DNA of 64,000 nucleotides from Actinoplanes sp. N902-109 (GTDB lineage Bacteria > Actinomycetota > Actinomycetes > Mycobacteriales > Micromonosporaceae). Positions 23,167-31,388 of the stretch are shown piece after piece. Position 1 is the first letter of the stretch, and every line of letters begins with the position of its first letter. The stretch covers positions 8,557,501 to 8,621,500 of the forward strand of contig NC_021191.1 in the NCBI RefSeq assembly GCF_000389965.1. The letters run 5' to 3'. The notes under the pieces are model-generated. The model made no database searches. It had not been told where the DNA came from and saw only the letters and a list, made by a program, of their open reading frames with translations. The position numbers and the translations under genes were made by a program.

Positions 23167-23952
23167 TCACGCCGGGTAGGAGGAGCCCCGGCCGCCGGCC
23201 TCGTACGCCCGGCCGCGCAGGCCTCCGGTGCGGCGGTAGGAGACCGAAGCGCCGTTGACGGCGGCGGGCAGGTCGGAGGGGTCACGGTCGAGGCCCATCG
23301 CGGTACGCCGGACGGCTTCCTTCTGGGCGGCGAGCCGGCGTTGGGCCTCGCGGCGTGCGGCGGCGCGGCGGGCTTGTTCGCGGCGTACCTCGGCCTGGCG
23401 GGCGGCGAGCCAGGCGGCCTCGCGGGCTTCGATGCGCCGGCGGCGGCGGTCGGCGACGGCCCGGCTGCGCAGGTGCACGAGGTACGCGCCGAGCAGCGAC
23501 CCGGTGACCGCGAAGCTGATCCAGAAGCCGGGGCCGACCGCGAGCACCCCGACCAGCTCGATCAGGTTGAGCAGGAGCAGGGCGGCGAACACGCGCCGGC
23601 GGCGGACCACGGCCGGGGTCTGCCGTCGTACCGGACGGCGGCGCACCGGTCGTCGCGAGTCGGTGACCACCCGCAACCGGCGGGCGGGCGGCGCGGAAAC
23701 CGGGGCACCGGATGCCGGGTTCGCAGGTTCACCCGTTAGGGTCCGCGACGTAACCATGTACTGACGGCCGGGGTTGACCGGTCGGCGTCCGGGCACAGTG
23801 CGGAGCCGACGGCGGCGCTGCAGCACCCGAGCCGTCGACGACGCCCGCTCCGCCGCCAGGCGCTCGGTGGCGTCGTACCGGCGGACGAGGGCCGGTGCGA
23901 GAGCGAGCAGCCCGGCTGCGGCGAGGACGGCGAGGAGCACCGAGGTCGGCAC
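23167..23952 (-). CDS. glpR: probable GlpR, membrane receptor of the gephyrin-like division protein
   Basis: About 261 residues from GTG 23952, with GGGAGG six bases upstream; GTG 23958 is an alternative. An N-terminal membrane segment (SVLLAVLAAAGLLALAPAL) is followed by a basic cytoplasmic stretch. Two adjacent membrane segments follow (VFAALLLLNLIELVGVLAVG, then WISFAVTGSLLGAYLVHL), then a highly charged Arg/Ala-rich tail with coiled-coil character. The order galU-glp-rimJ-this gene matches corynebacteria and M. tuberculosis Rv0993-Rv0996, where this membrane protein recruits Glp to the septum. The name is inferred from synteny and topology, not from motifs. Confidence 0.72.
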   Translation of the reverse strand: MPTSVLLAVLAAAGLLALAPALVRRYDATERLAAERASSTARVLQRRRRLRTVPGRRPVNPGRQYMVTSRTLTGEPANPASGAPVSAPPARRLRVVTDSRRPVRRRPVRRQTPAVVRRRRVFAALLLLNLIELVGVLAVGPGFWISFAVTGSLLGAYLVHLRSRAVADRRRRRIEAREAAWLAARQAEVRREQARRAAARREAQRRLAAQKEAVRRTAMGLDRDPSDLPAAVNGASVSYRRTGGLRGRAYEAGGRGSSYPA

Positions 23953-24017
23953 CCTCACCCCTCCCGTCAGCCTTGAAGCGTGCGCGGGCACACCTGCGCG
24001 CCCGGCACGAAAAAGTC

Positions 24018-24036
24018 GTAATCTCCCCGAGATTAC
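24018..24036. promoter_or_regulatory. palindromic element upstream of glpR
   Basis: GTAATCTC-CCC-GAGATTAC, a perfect 8-base inverted repeat about 65 bases before the glpR start, in the 137-base gap after rimJ. It is AT-rich compared with its surroundings. It could be an operator or a short RNA hairpin. Confidence 0.45.
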
Positions 24037-24089
24037 GGGCGCGAGCTGCAGATATCGCCGCGGCACGCCGGACAGTGACTAGCCAATGA

Positions 24090-24734
24090 TCATTTTGTTG
24101 TGGTACGGAGCCGACGCCACCGCGCCAGCAAACCACCCTCGGCAGCCACTTCTTCGCTGGTCATCGCGTAGCCGAGGTGATCTCGCCAGGCGCCGTCGAT
24201 GTGCATGTAGCGCGGGTGATAAGCCTCCTCGCGGAAGCCGAGTTTCTCCACGACCCGGCGGCTGGGCCCGTTCTCGGGGCGGATGTTGACCTCGATGCGG
24301 TGCAGCCCACCCGGCCCGAAGGCGTGATCCACGGCCAGCGCCAGCGCGGTCGGGATCACCCCGCGACCGGCAACCCGGGAATCCACCCAGTAGCCCGCGT
24401 ACGCCGAACTGAACGCCCGCCGCACGATGCTGCCCAGATTGAGATGGCCGACCAGGTGTTCACGCCCGTCGTCCTCGCGCAGGCACACGGCGAAGGGCAT
24501 GCTCTCACCCCGCCGGGCAGCGCGCTTCATGTCCCGGTAGACGTACAGGTAGGCGCGCGGGGAGTTCATCTCGGCCCAGGGGCCGGGCGGCGCCGACTCC
24601 CACGGGCTGAGCCACTTCTGGTTGGCGACGCGGACGTCGGACCAGGCGCGTGCGTCACTGCGTCTGTAAGGCCTGAGCACTACGGGCCCGTCCGCCAGGA
24701 CGGCAGGCCATCCGGGCGTCGAGCCCAGCATCAT
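24090..24734 (-). CDS. rimJ: GNAT N-acetyltransferase, RimJ/RimL type
   Basis: 214 residues. It has the acceptor-side start DGPVVLRPYRRSDARAW and the acetyl-CoA-binding signature VAGRGVIPTALALAVDHAF, followed by RIEVNIRPENGPSRRVVEKLGF, typical of ribosomal-protein-type N-acetyltransferases. Its ATG overlaps the glp stop (ATGATG junction), so it is translationally coupled to glp. The name follows the conserved galU-glp-rimJ order; the real protein substrate is unknown. Confidence 0.88.
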   Translation of the reverse strand: MMLGSTPGWPAVLADGPVVLRPYRRSDARAWSDVRVANQKWLSPWESAPPGPWAEMNSPRAYLYVYRDMKRAARRGESMPFAVCLREDDGREHLVGHLNLGSIVRRAFSSAYAGYWVDSRVAGRGVIPTALALAVDHAFGPGGLHRIEVNIRPENGPSRRVVEKLGFREEAYHPRYMHIDGAWRDHLGYAMTSEEVAAEGGLLARWRRLRTTTK

Positions 24735-26041
24735 CGCCTCCGGTCGAGCAGCAACACGTCCACGGTCGACCCGGCCGCGGCCGCGGTGACCCGCTCGCCG
24801 AGCACCAGCAGACCGTTGGCTTCGGCAAGGCCCGACAGAGTGTACGGCCCACCAGCGAGCGGCTGCACCGTGTAGCCGCCGCCGCGCCGTTCGGCAACGT
24901 GCGCCGGCCGGAACTCGCGCAGACCGCCGGGCGAGGACACGGTTTCCAGCAGGTGCGCCTTGACGCTGTGCCGGAACACCGGCTCGGCCCCGGCGAGCAG
25001 CTGGATGATCGGCCGGGCCAGCACCTCGAAGCCGATCAGCGCCGCGCCGGGCTCCCCGGGCAGGCACACCACCGGCACTTCCTCGCCGCCGACGGTGCCG
25101 AAGCCGAGCGTAGCCCCCGGGGAGAGGGCCACGTCGGTGAACTGCACAGTTCCCCGTCCGGGATCGCGACGGGAGAGCACGCGGCGCAACATGTCGCCCG
25201 GCCCCGTACCCGTGCCCCCGGTCGTGATGATCAGATCGGCCCGCAGCGTCTGATCCTCGAGCAAGCCGCGCAGGCCTTCCGGGTCGTCGTCGCAGATGCC
25301 GATCCGGTACGCCAGAGCACCAGCCTCGACGGCCGCCGCCGTGAGCGCGTGCGAGTTGGCATCCACGACCTGCCCGGGCTGGCTCGGGCGGCCCACGTCG
25401 ACGAGTTCGTCACCGGTGGCCACCACGACGACCCGCGGGCTGGGACGCACCACGACGTGGCCGATCCCGGACGCGGCGAACACGGCCACCATGGCGGGCG
25501 TGACGTAGGAACCGGCAGCCGCCAGCACCCGCCCGACGGGCAGTTCGTCCCCGGCCCGCCGCACCCCCGAACCCCGCTTGGGCGCGTGCAGGATCTCCAC
25601 CGCCGCCATACCCTGATCGGTCCAGTGCACGGGCACGACGACATCGGCGCCGATCGGCAGCGGCGCACCGGCCGCCACGGAGAAGCAGGTGCCCGGCGTG
25701 AGCCGCACCGGGCGCCAGCTCGCCGCGCCCAGGTCACCGACCACGTTGAGCCGCACCGGGCGCAGACTGGGCTCGGCCGACCCGAACGACGGGTGCGAGC
25801 CGATCCGCCCGGCGGCGGCAAGGTCCTCCCAGCGGGCCGCGTACCCGTCGATCGCAGCCTGGTCGAAGGCCGGATAGGGGTGCGGTGCCAGCACGTCGTG
25901 CGCGAGGACGTTGCCGTGCGCCTGGGTGAGGTCGAGGTCGAGCGGAGGCAGCGCCCGCAACCTGCGCAGCACGCTGCCCAGGTATGCGGCTAGAGGCATC
26001 AGCTCGTTCGCGGCCGCCTCGGCATCGGCCGTGGCGGTCAT
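24731..26041 (-). CDS. glp: gephyrin-like protein Glp (MoeA-fold), likely cell-division factor
   Basis: 436 residues with a MoeA architecture. It begins MPLAAYLGSVL and has the linker PYPAFDQAAIDGYA, the MoCF domain with TTGGTGTGPGD and VLPGEPGAALIGFE-type loop, and a C-terminal beta domain. It retains the nucleotide-loop glycine motif but has PGEPG where classical MoeA has PGNPVS. Such proteins are usually annotated as molybdopterin molybdotransferase. In corynebacteria the member in this exact neighbourhood binds FtsZ-ring components and a membrane receptor. No other molybdenum-cofactor gene lies nearby, which favours the Glp reading. It overlaps galU and rimJ by four bases. Confidence 0.8.
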   Translation of the reverse strand: MTATADAEAAANELMPLAAYLGSVLRRLRALPPLDLDLTQAHGNVLAHDVLAPHPYPAFDQAAIDGYAARWEDLAAAGRIGSHPSFGSAEPSLRPVRLNVVGDLGAASWRPVRLTPGTCFSVAAGAPLPIGADVVVPVHWTDQGMAAVEILHAPKRGSGVRRAGDELPVGRVLAAAGSYVTPAMVAVFAASGIGHVVVRPSPRVVVVATGDELVDVGRPSQPGQVVDANSHALTAAAVEAGALAYRIGICDDDPEGLRGLLEDQTLRADLIITTGGTGTGPGDMLRRVLSRRDPGRGTVQFTDVALSPGATLGFGTVGGEEVPVVCLPGEPGAALIGFEVLARPIIQLLAGAEPVFRHSVKAHLLETVSSPGGLREFRPAHVAERRGGGYTVQPLAGGPYTLSGLAEANGLLVLGERVTAAAAGSTVDVLLLDRRR

Positions 26042-26952
26042 CCCTTCGCACCGCCGGCGACGAACTCGCCGAGCCACTGCTTGAACTCGGCACCGAAGTC
26101 GGAGCGCTTCGCCGCGATCTCCACGACCGTCTGCAGGTAGCCCAGCGGCATGCCGGTGTCGTAGCGATGGCCGCGGTAGACGATGCCGTGCACCGGGGTG
26201 CCCTCGGCCAGCAGCTGCGCCATCGCGTCGGTCAGCTGGATCTCACCACCGCTGCCCGGCTTGGTGTTGGCGATCGCGTCGAAGATCCTGGCGGGCAGCA
26301 CGTACCGGCCGACCACGGCGAGGTTGCTCGGCGCTTCCTCCGGCGACGGCTTCTCGACCAGCCCGGTGACCTCGACGATGTCCTCGCCGTGGGTCGACTC
26401 CTTGACCGAGGCGATGCCGTAGCGGCTGGTCTCCTCAGGGGACACCTCGATGAAGGCCAGCACGATGCCGCCGGTCTGCGCCTGCAGGTCGAGCATGGCC
26501 GGCAGCAGCGGCTTGTCCTCCTCGACGAACTCGTCACCGAGCAGCACCGCGAACGCGTTGTCGCCGATGTGCGAGGCGGCCACCCCGACGGCGTGCCCCA
26601 GCCCGAGCGGTTCACCCTGGCGGCAGGTGTAGATGTCGGCCAGTTCGCTCGTCCGGCGTACCGCCGCGAGCCGTTCCTTGTCGCCCTTCTCCTCCAGCCG
26701 GGCCTCCACATCGGGCCGCCGGTCGAAGTGGTCGACCATCGAGGTCTTGCCGCGTCCGGTCACCAGCAGGACATCAGTGATGCCCGCCGCGGCGGCTTCC
26801 TCGACGATGTACTGCAGAACCGGGCGGTCCACGACGGGGAGCAGTTCCTTGGGAACAGCCTTGGTCGCAGGAAGGAATCGCGTGGCGAGACCGGCGGCCG
26901 GAATCACGGCCTTCACGGCCCGACGGCCGGTCGCTTGCGCCTGCGTGGTCAT
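26038..26952 (-). CDS. galU: UTP-glucose-1-phosphate uridylyltransferase
   Basis: A 304-residue nucleotidyltransferase that makes UDP-glucose in the cytosol for polysaccharides, glycolipids and trehalose. The nucleotide-binding motif PAAGLATRFLPATKAVPKE is near residue 18. Further blocks are LGDEFVEEDKP and GLVEKPSPEEAPSN, then PGSGGEIQLTDA near the end. It is the first gene of the overlapping galU-glp-rimJ operon. UDP-glucose supply may also serve the polysaccharide synthase at 15404, by inference. Confidence 0.95.
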   Translation of the reverse strand: MTTQAQATGRRAVKAVIPAAGLATRFLPATKAVPKELLPVVDRPVLQYIVEEAAAAGITDVLLVTGRGKTSMVDHFDRRPDVEARLEEKGDKERLAAVRRTSELADIYTCRQGEPLGLGHAVGVAASHIGDNAFAVLLGDEFVEEDKPLLPAMLDLQAQTGGIVLAFIEVSPEETSRYGIASVKESTHGEDIVEVTGLVEKPSPEEAPSNLAVVGRYVLPARIFDAIANTKPGSGGEIQLTDAMAQLLAEGTPVHGIVYRGHRYDTGMPLGYLQTVVEIAAKRSDFGAEFKQWLGEFVAGGAKG

Positions 26953-27002
26953 CTGAGGGTCACCGCACCTTCGTTGTGTTCGTGCCCGGACATGCCGCGA
27001 GA

Positions 27003-29045
27003 CTATCGGCCGCGGGCCTGTCGCGGCGGTTGTGGCCCACCGGACGCGCCCGTCACGGATCCCGGGTGCTCCAATTGCCCGTCCGTCAGCCCAACCGAAA
27101 CTGATGGATCAGTCACATTCACCACCGGCATCACCACGCCGTCGGCCAGCCGGTATGTGTCCCGCCCAGCTTTCTTGGCCGCGTACAGAGCGTCGTCCGC
27201 CGCGTCGAGAACCTGCTGAGCGCTCCCCCCGTGCTCCGGATACACGGCGATACCGATCGAGACACTGATCGATACCGTCATCGCCACCCCGCTCTGTTCC
27301 TTCGCCCGCGGCTCGATGCGAACCGGGACGTCCCGCGTCGCGGCGCCGAGCCGTTCGGCCACGATGATCCCCCCGTACGCATCCGTTTCGGGCAGAAGCA
27401 CCACAAATTCCTCCCCACCCTGCCGGAACGCGACATCGACCTCACGCAGCGCCATCCGCACCCGCCGGGCGAACTCGCCCAGCACCGTGTCCCCGGCTGC
27501 ATGCCCATATGTGTCGTTGACTTCCTTGAAGTGGTCGAGGTCAAGCACGAGGACTGTGAACATTCGCCCGAATCGACTCGCCCGCTCTACCTCCCGGCGC
27601 AGCGACTCGCGCAGATACCGGTAGTTCCACAACCCCGTGAGCGGGTCGGTCAGCGAGAGCCGCTGAGCCTCCTCATGCATCCGTACGTTGTGCACAGCCA
27701 CCCCGGCCTGCCCGGCAAACGTGCGCAGGGTCAGCAGGTCGGCATCGTCGAACTCGTCGGCACCCAGCCGGTCGTAGAGCGCGAGCACCCCCAACGTCGC
27801 CGGCCTGCCGCTGGTGAAAACCCAATCCCCGGGCACCAGCGGATCCCCGACCGTAGCCGGTGCACAGATCGGCACAGCGAGATATGTGCCGCCGCCCGGC
27901 TCGACCGGACTCGGGCCCCGACCCTTTTCGGATGCCGCCTTGCCGGGGCCTCGGCGCGGCTCGCCCTCCGCTGCGACCGTACCGAGAATGCCGTGCCCGA
28001 TCGGGATCCGGAGGGTGGGAAGCTTGTCCTCCGGCACGTCCCACGGGCCGGAGAGCCCCTCGGCGCACCGAGCGACCAGCACCCCCTCGGCCTGGTCGAT
28101 GAGCAGGACAACGCCGGCCCGCGCGCCCGTGGCCGACAACGCCGTCCGCAGCAGCACCTGCAGGATCCGATGCAGGTCGTGGGTGCTGGACAGGGTGTCG
28201 CCCAGGATCGTGAGATGCCCGCGCAACTGGTCCCGGCTCGCGGTCAACGCCTGCACGTACGCCTGCAACTCCCGGGTCATCCGGTTGAAGGTCTCGCCCA
28301 GCTGCCCGATCTCATCCGCCCGCCCCACCGGGACCCGCACCCCGAGCTCCCCGTCCGCCACTCGCCCCGCCGCCCAGGCCAGCTCCTCCAGCGGCCGGGT
28401 GGTGGACCGGGCCAGCCACCGCGCCGCAACGATCGCCAGCCCGGCAACGGTCAGGACGGCCACCGTGAGAAAGACGTACAGTGCGACCGGCTCGTCCGCG
28501 CGGACTTGCACCTCCAACGGCAACGGCTGCCCCGCACCCATCGGCACCTGCCGCACAGCGGAACCACCTGCCGCTCCGGACGACAAGCTGACCTCGACGC
28601 CACTCGTGCCACCCAGCCGCTGGACGAACGCGGGGTCCACCCGCTCGACCGCGAGAACGACGACGTCACCCTGCACCGCACCGGCCACCACGGCTGTTGC
28701 CTGCGCGCCTCCGGCTGCCTCCGGCGCTGGATCGCAGTTCCGCTCCCCCGGCTGCACTTGCTCCGAGATGCGCACTTCCGTCGCCAGCCCGCGCGCCACC
28801 ATCTGACCGGCCGCAGCCCGCTGCTCGGCTGCGGGCAGCACCGCAACAGCATCCGCAACTGCCTGGAGTTGGCGGCACATCGCTCCGATGGCGGTGCGTG
28901 CTGTCGTTACGGCATGATCGAGCCGCTCGTTCGTCCGGTCCCGGCTCACGGTGGCCACGGTCATGCCCACGAAGAAGGATCCGAGCAGGACCGGGCCGAG
29001 CACGACCGCGAGAAAGGCTGCGCTGAGACGGCCACGCAGAGTCAC
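27003..29045 (-). CDS. membrane diguanylate cyclase (HAMP-GAF-GGDEF)
   Basis: 680 residues from GTG 29045, with GGGAGG eight bases upstream. Membrane segments at about 9-32 and 188-209 enclose a roughly 150-residue extracytoplasmic sensor. A HAMP linker follows at about 210-262, then a GAF domain to about 460 and a GGDEF domain. The active site is GGEEF at 543-547, and the RxxD inhibitory site (REVD) lies five residues before it, so the cyclase should be active and product-inhibited. No EAL domain is present. It synthesises c-di-GMP at the inner membrane in response to an unknown external cue. It is divergent from the 5-formyl-THF cyclo-ligase gene. Confidence 0.93.
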   Translation of the reverse strand: MTLRGRLSAAFLAVVLGPVLLGSFFVGMTVATVSRDRTNERLDHAVTTARTAIGAMCRQLQAVADAVAVLPAAEQRAAAGQMVARGLATEVRISEQVQPGERNCDPAPEAAGGAQATAVVAGAVQGDVVVLAVERVDPAFVQRLGGTSGVEVSLSSGAAGGSAVRQVPMGAGQPLPLEVQVRADEPVALYVFLTVAVLTVAGLAIVAARWLARSTTRPLEELAWAAGRVADGELGVRVPVGRADEIGQLGETFNRMTRELQAYVQALTASRDQLRGHLTILGDTLSSTHDLHRILQVLLRTALSATGARAGVVLLIDQAEGVLVARCAEGLSGPWDVPEDKLPTLRIPIGHGILGTVAAEGEPRRGPGKAASEKGRGPSPVEPGGGTYLAVPICAPATVGDPLVPGDWVFTSGRPATLGVLALYDRLGADEFDDADLLTLRTFAGQAGVAVHNVRMHEEAQRLSLTDPLTGLWNYRYLRESLRREVERASRFGRMFTVLVLDLDHFKEVNDTYGHAAGDTVLGEFARRVRMALREVDVAFRQGGEEFVVLLPETDAYGGIIVAERLGAATRDVPVRIEPRAKEQSGVAMTVSISVSIGIAVYPEHGGSAQQVLDAADDALYAAKKAGRDTYRLADGVVMPVVNVTDPSVSVGLTDGQLEHPGSVTGASGGPQPPRQARGR

Positions 29046-29127
29046 ACAGCCTCCCGGAAAGTGGCCTTCTTTTGAGCGATGCTGACATAGTGCGCACCGT
29101 TTGCCGGTTTTCATAAGGGGGTGTTGC

Positions 29128-29748
29128 ATGCCTGATTTCATCGGTGATGCGGAACGGCTGCGAGCCGAGAAGATCGCGCTCCGCACACGCCTCCTTGCTG
29201 AACGTAAATCAAAGACCCCCGAAAGCCTGCGTTCAGCAGCCCGGGCCACGCTTCCCACCCTCGTCGCATCGATCGCGGAGCACTCACCCACAGTTATCGC
29301 CACCTATGTCCCGATCGGCGCTGAGCCCGGCGGCCCGGATCTTCCTGAAGCACTACGCAGAGTTGGCACCGCGACGGTGCTCCTGCCTGTCCTGCTGCCC
29401 GGCGGCGACCTCGACTGGGCGGTCTACGACGGGCCCGCCGCCCTGCGCCCCGGTCCACGCGGACTCCTCGAACCGGCAGGCCGACGGCTGGGCGTCTCCG
29501 CCGTGTCGGATGCCGCTTTTGTCGTGGTGCCCGCACTCGCTGTTGACCACCGCGGCGTACGCATGGGCCGGGGTGGCGGTTCCTATGACCGCGCCCTTGC
29601 CCGCGTCTCGCCAGGAACTTTCACCGTCGCCCTGCTGCACGACGGTGAGCTGCTCGACACCGTGCCGGCCGAGCCCCACGACCGGCGCGTCGGGGCAGTG
29701 ATCACTCCGTCGGAGGGGCTCAGTGCGACTGCCGACTGGACGAAATAA
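29128..29748 (+). CDS. 5-formyltetrahydrofolate cyclo-ligase
   Basis: 206 residues from ATG 29128, behind AAGGGGGTG. It converts 5-formyl-THF to 5,10-methenyl-THF with ATP. The basic N-terminal helix KIALRTRLLAERK and the C-terminal nucleotide/substrate motif MGRGGGSYDRAL are characteristic. This gene and the FmdB gene after it match M. tuberculosis Rv0992c-Rv0991c, adjacent to galU. Confidence 0.93.
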   Translation: MPDFIGDAERLRAEKIALRTRLLAERKSKTPESLRSAARATLPTLVASIAEHSPTVIATYVPIGAEPGGPDLPEALRRVGTATVLLPVLLPGGDLDWAVYDGPAALRPGPRGLLEPAGRRLGVSAVSDAAFVVVPALAVDHRGVRMGRGGGSYDRALARVSPGTFTVALLHDGELLDTVPAEPHDRRVGAVITPSEGLSATADWTK

Positions 29749-29819
29749 ACTCCGATGACGGAGCATTGGCACTCCTGGACGGCGAGTGCCAAGCCATCGA
29801 GTAACGACGCGGAGGACCA

Positions 29820-30176
29820 GTGCCCACGTACCAGTACGCCTGCACCGAGTGTGGAGAGCAGCTCGAGCGGGTGCAGTCTTTCTCGGATCCAGCTCTTACG
29901 GAGTGCCCGGCCTGCGGCGGCAAGCTCCGCAAGGTGTTCAACTCCGTCGGCATCGTCTTCAAGGGCTCCGGCTTCTATCGCAACGATTCCCGCTCCGGGA
30001 ACGTGAGCGCTGAGAAGTCCGGCTCGTCGACGAGCTCGCCTGCGGACGGCAAGTCCGCCGACTCGTCGTCGTCCTCGTCCAGCACGACGTCATCGACATC
30101 GCCTTCCACCTCCACGTCGTCTTCCACCACGTCGTCGACCTCGTCCTCGACGTCCTCGGCCGCCGCGGCTTCTTGA
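29820..30176 (+). CDS. FmdB-family zinc-ribbon protein with Ser/Thr-rich tail
   Basis: 118 residues from GTG 29820, preceded by GGAGG. The first 55 residues are the FmdB zinc ribbon with CTECG and CPACGG, then the conserved VFNSVGIVFKGSGFYRND. The rest is a low-complexity Ser/Thr tail. In mycobacteria the homologue (Rv0991c) has been described as a redox-controlled chaperone-like protein; a similar role here is inferred. The stop TGA is the first member of a downstream repeat (array D). Confidence 0.9.
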   Translation: MPTYQYACTECGEQLERVQSFSDPALTECPACGGKLRKVFNSVGIVFKGSGFYRNDSRSGNVSAEKSGSSTSSPADGKSADSSSSSSSTTSSTSPSTSTSSSTTSSTSSSTSSAAAAS

Positions 30177-30240
30177 TCCGCGAGACCGCTTCTTGATCCG
30201 CGCCGCGGCTTTGATCCGCACCGCGGCTTCTTGATCCGGT
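30165..30240. repeat. stop-codon-derived tandem array D after the FmdB gene
   Basis: Four units with core GCTTCTTGATCC (one reads GCTTTGATCC). The first unit is the 3' end of the FmdB gene itself, including its TGA (30174). TGA recurs at 30194, 30212 and 30232, spaced 20, 18 and 20 bases, so all three frames receive a stop. The rest of 30241-30426 shows only a pair of DnaA-box-like 9-mers. Confidence 0.85.
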
Positions 30241-30359
30241 GAGCCAGCGCCCGGGTGCCGCGTACGGCCCGCCCGGGCGCTGATTGCTGCCCACGTTCCG
30301 CCGCTCGGCTGAGCTGCGTTGCGGTCATTTCTAACGGGCGCCGCGACTTGATCTTGGAG

Positions 30360-30385
30360 TTGTCCACAACCCGCCGGTATCCACA
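30360..30385 (+). promoter_or_regulatory. paired DnaA-box-like 9-mers
   Basis: TTGTCCACA (30360-30368) and GTATCCACA (30377-30385) lie in the same orientation, 8 bases apart, ending 41 bases before the start of the SAF-domain gene. They match the actinobacterial DnaA-box consensus. DnaA binding is inferred. Confidence 0.45.
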
Positions 30386-30426
30386 GGGCTCCGGCAGCCG
30401 AGCCGGGATTTGCCTACCTTCGGCCC

Positions 30427-30999
30427 GTGCGAACCTCATCGGAGTCCCTCAAAACGGTCCGCGGTCCCGGACGCAGACGACTGCTCATGCGCACCTGCGC
30501 GACATCCGTCCTGATAGCCGTGGCGGCGATCGTGCTGTGGTCGGGCTGGTCCGGCTGCGGCTCCTCGGTCGAGGCGCCGGCCGCCCGTCCACTCCCGGCA
30601 GCCCACCGGAGCGCGCCCTCCGCCGGGCCTCCGAGCGGCCCCTGGACAGCATCAGCAACGATCATCTCGCGTCCGGACCTATCTGCGGCAGCACCGACTG
30701 ACCTCGGCACGGCTCCGCTGACTGCGGCCCTGCCGGCGCCCGACGGGACGGTCGGTGTCCCGGTCCGGCTGGCCGAGCCCGCTGCCCTACGACTGGTGAA
30801 GGCGCGCGACCGGGTCGATCTCTTCAGACCCGGTGACAGCGCCCATCCGGTGGCCACCGACGCCATGGTGCTCGGGGTCACCGGGGTGGAGGACCCGCTC
30901 ACGGGAGGGCTGTTGCTAGCCCTGCCACCGCGAGCCGCGAAGACTGCCGTGCAGCCGGTCCCGGAGGGCTATGCCATCGTGATCCGCCCGAGCGGCTGA
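30427..30999 (+). CDS. SAF/RcpC-like exported protein
   Basis: 190 residues from GTG (an ATG at 30487 is an alternative). One membrane segment (TCATSVLIAVAAIVLWSGW) is followed by a Pro/Ala linker. A C-terminal domain with VGVPVRLAEPAALRLVKARDRVDLF matches the CpaB/RcpC part of Flp-pilus assembly proteins. No other pilus gene is in the window, and such stand-alone SAF proteins are common near this locus in actinobacteria. Function unresolved. Confidence 0.8.
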   Translation: MRTSSESLKTVRGPGRRRLLMRTCATSVLIAVAAIVLWSGWSGCGSSVEAPAARPLPAAHRSAPSAGPPSGPWTASATIISRPDLSAAAPTDLGTAPLTAALPAPDGTVGVPVRLAEPAALRLVKARDRVDLFRPGDSAHPVATDAMVLGVTGVEDPLTGGLLLALPPRAAKTAVQPVPEGYAIVIRPSG

Positions 31000-31003
31000 C
31001 CCC

Positions 31004-31037
31004 GCCGGGCGGCTGGCACCGGCAGCAACCGCCCGGC
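31004..31037 (+). terminator. hairpin after the SAF-domain gene
   Basis: GCCGGGCGG pairs with CCGCCCGGC around a 16-base loop, just past the stop at 30999. It has no T-run. Confidence 0.4.
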
Positions 31038-31069
31038 CGACGAGGTGACCGGGCCGGGCGGTGCGGGCG

Positions 31070-31164
31070 GTCAGGCCCAGCGCGGGTCGTCAGGCCCAGC
31101 GCAAATCGTCAGGCCCAGCGCAAATCGTCAGGCCCAGCGCGGGTGGTCAGGCCCAGTGCGGCGG
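31070..31164. repeat. stop-codon-derived tandem array E, 19-base period
   Basis: Five units start at 31070, 31089, 31108, 31127 and 31146, each beginning GTCAGGCCCAG. The last unit is the 3' end of the small acidic-protein gene and contains its TGA (31147-31149, minus strand). Downstream of that stop the unit repeats four more times. Because 19 leaves remainder 1 on division by 3, successive TGAs fall in successive frames. Confidence 0.92.
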
Positions 31165-31332
31165 GCGGTCCTCGTACAGGCGGTCGTCATTCGAGTCGTC
31201 GGTGTTGCGGTAGCCCCAGCCGCGTTCCGTGTCGTCACGGGTCTGGTCGGGCAGCACCGGTGCTTCTTCCGACTCGAAGTCGACGGTGCGCTCGCCGTCT
31301 GCGTCGCGGTCGGGTTCGTCAAGGATGTCCAC
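31147..31332 (-). CDS. small acidic conserved protein
   Basis: 61 residues, strongly acidic (MDILDEPDRDADGE), with a tail DDRLYEDRPPHWA. It has no domain, signal peptide or Cys. The Arg-Pro-Pro-His-Trp ending looks conserved-family-like, which supports a real gene, but I cannot name it. It is divergent from the small membrane-protein gene at 31389. Its last two codons and stop form the template of array E. Confidence 0.68.
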   Translation of the reverse strand: MDILDEPDRDADGERTVDFESEEAPVLPDQTRDDTERGWGYRNTDDSNDDRLYEDRPPHWA

Positions 31333-31388
31333 GCTAAGAGGGTAGGCCGCGTCGTCCGCGCTGTCGGCACCCGTTGGATGTAGCGTCG

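Noticed and set aside
24731..26041. Annotation as molybdenum-cofactor biosynthesis gene moeA
   Set aside because: The fold is shared, but the neighbourhood and the altered C-terminal loop fit Glp better. The MoeA role is not excluded and is recorded as the alternative.
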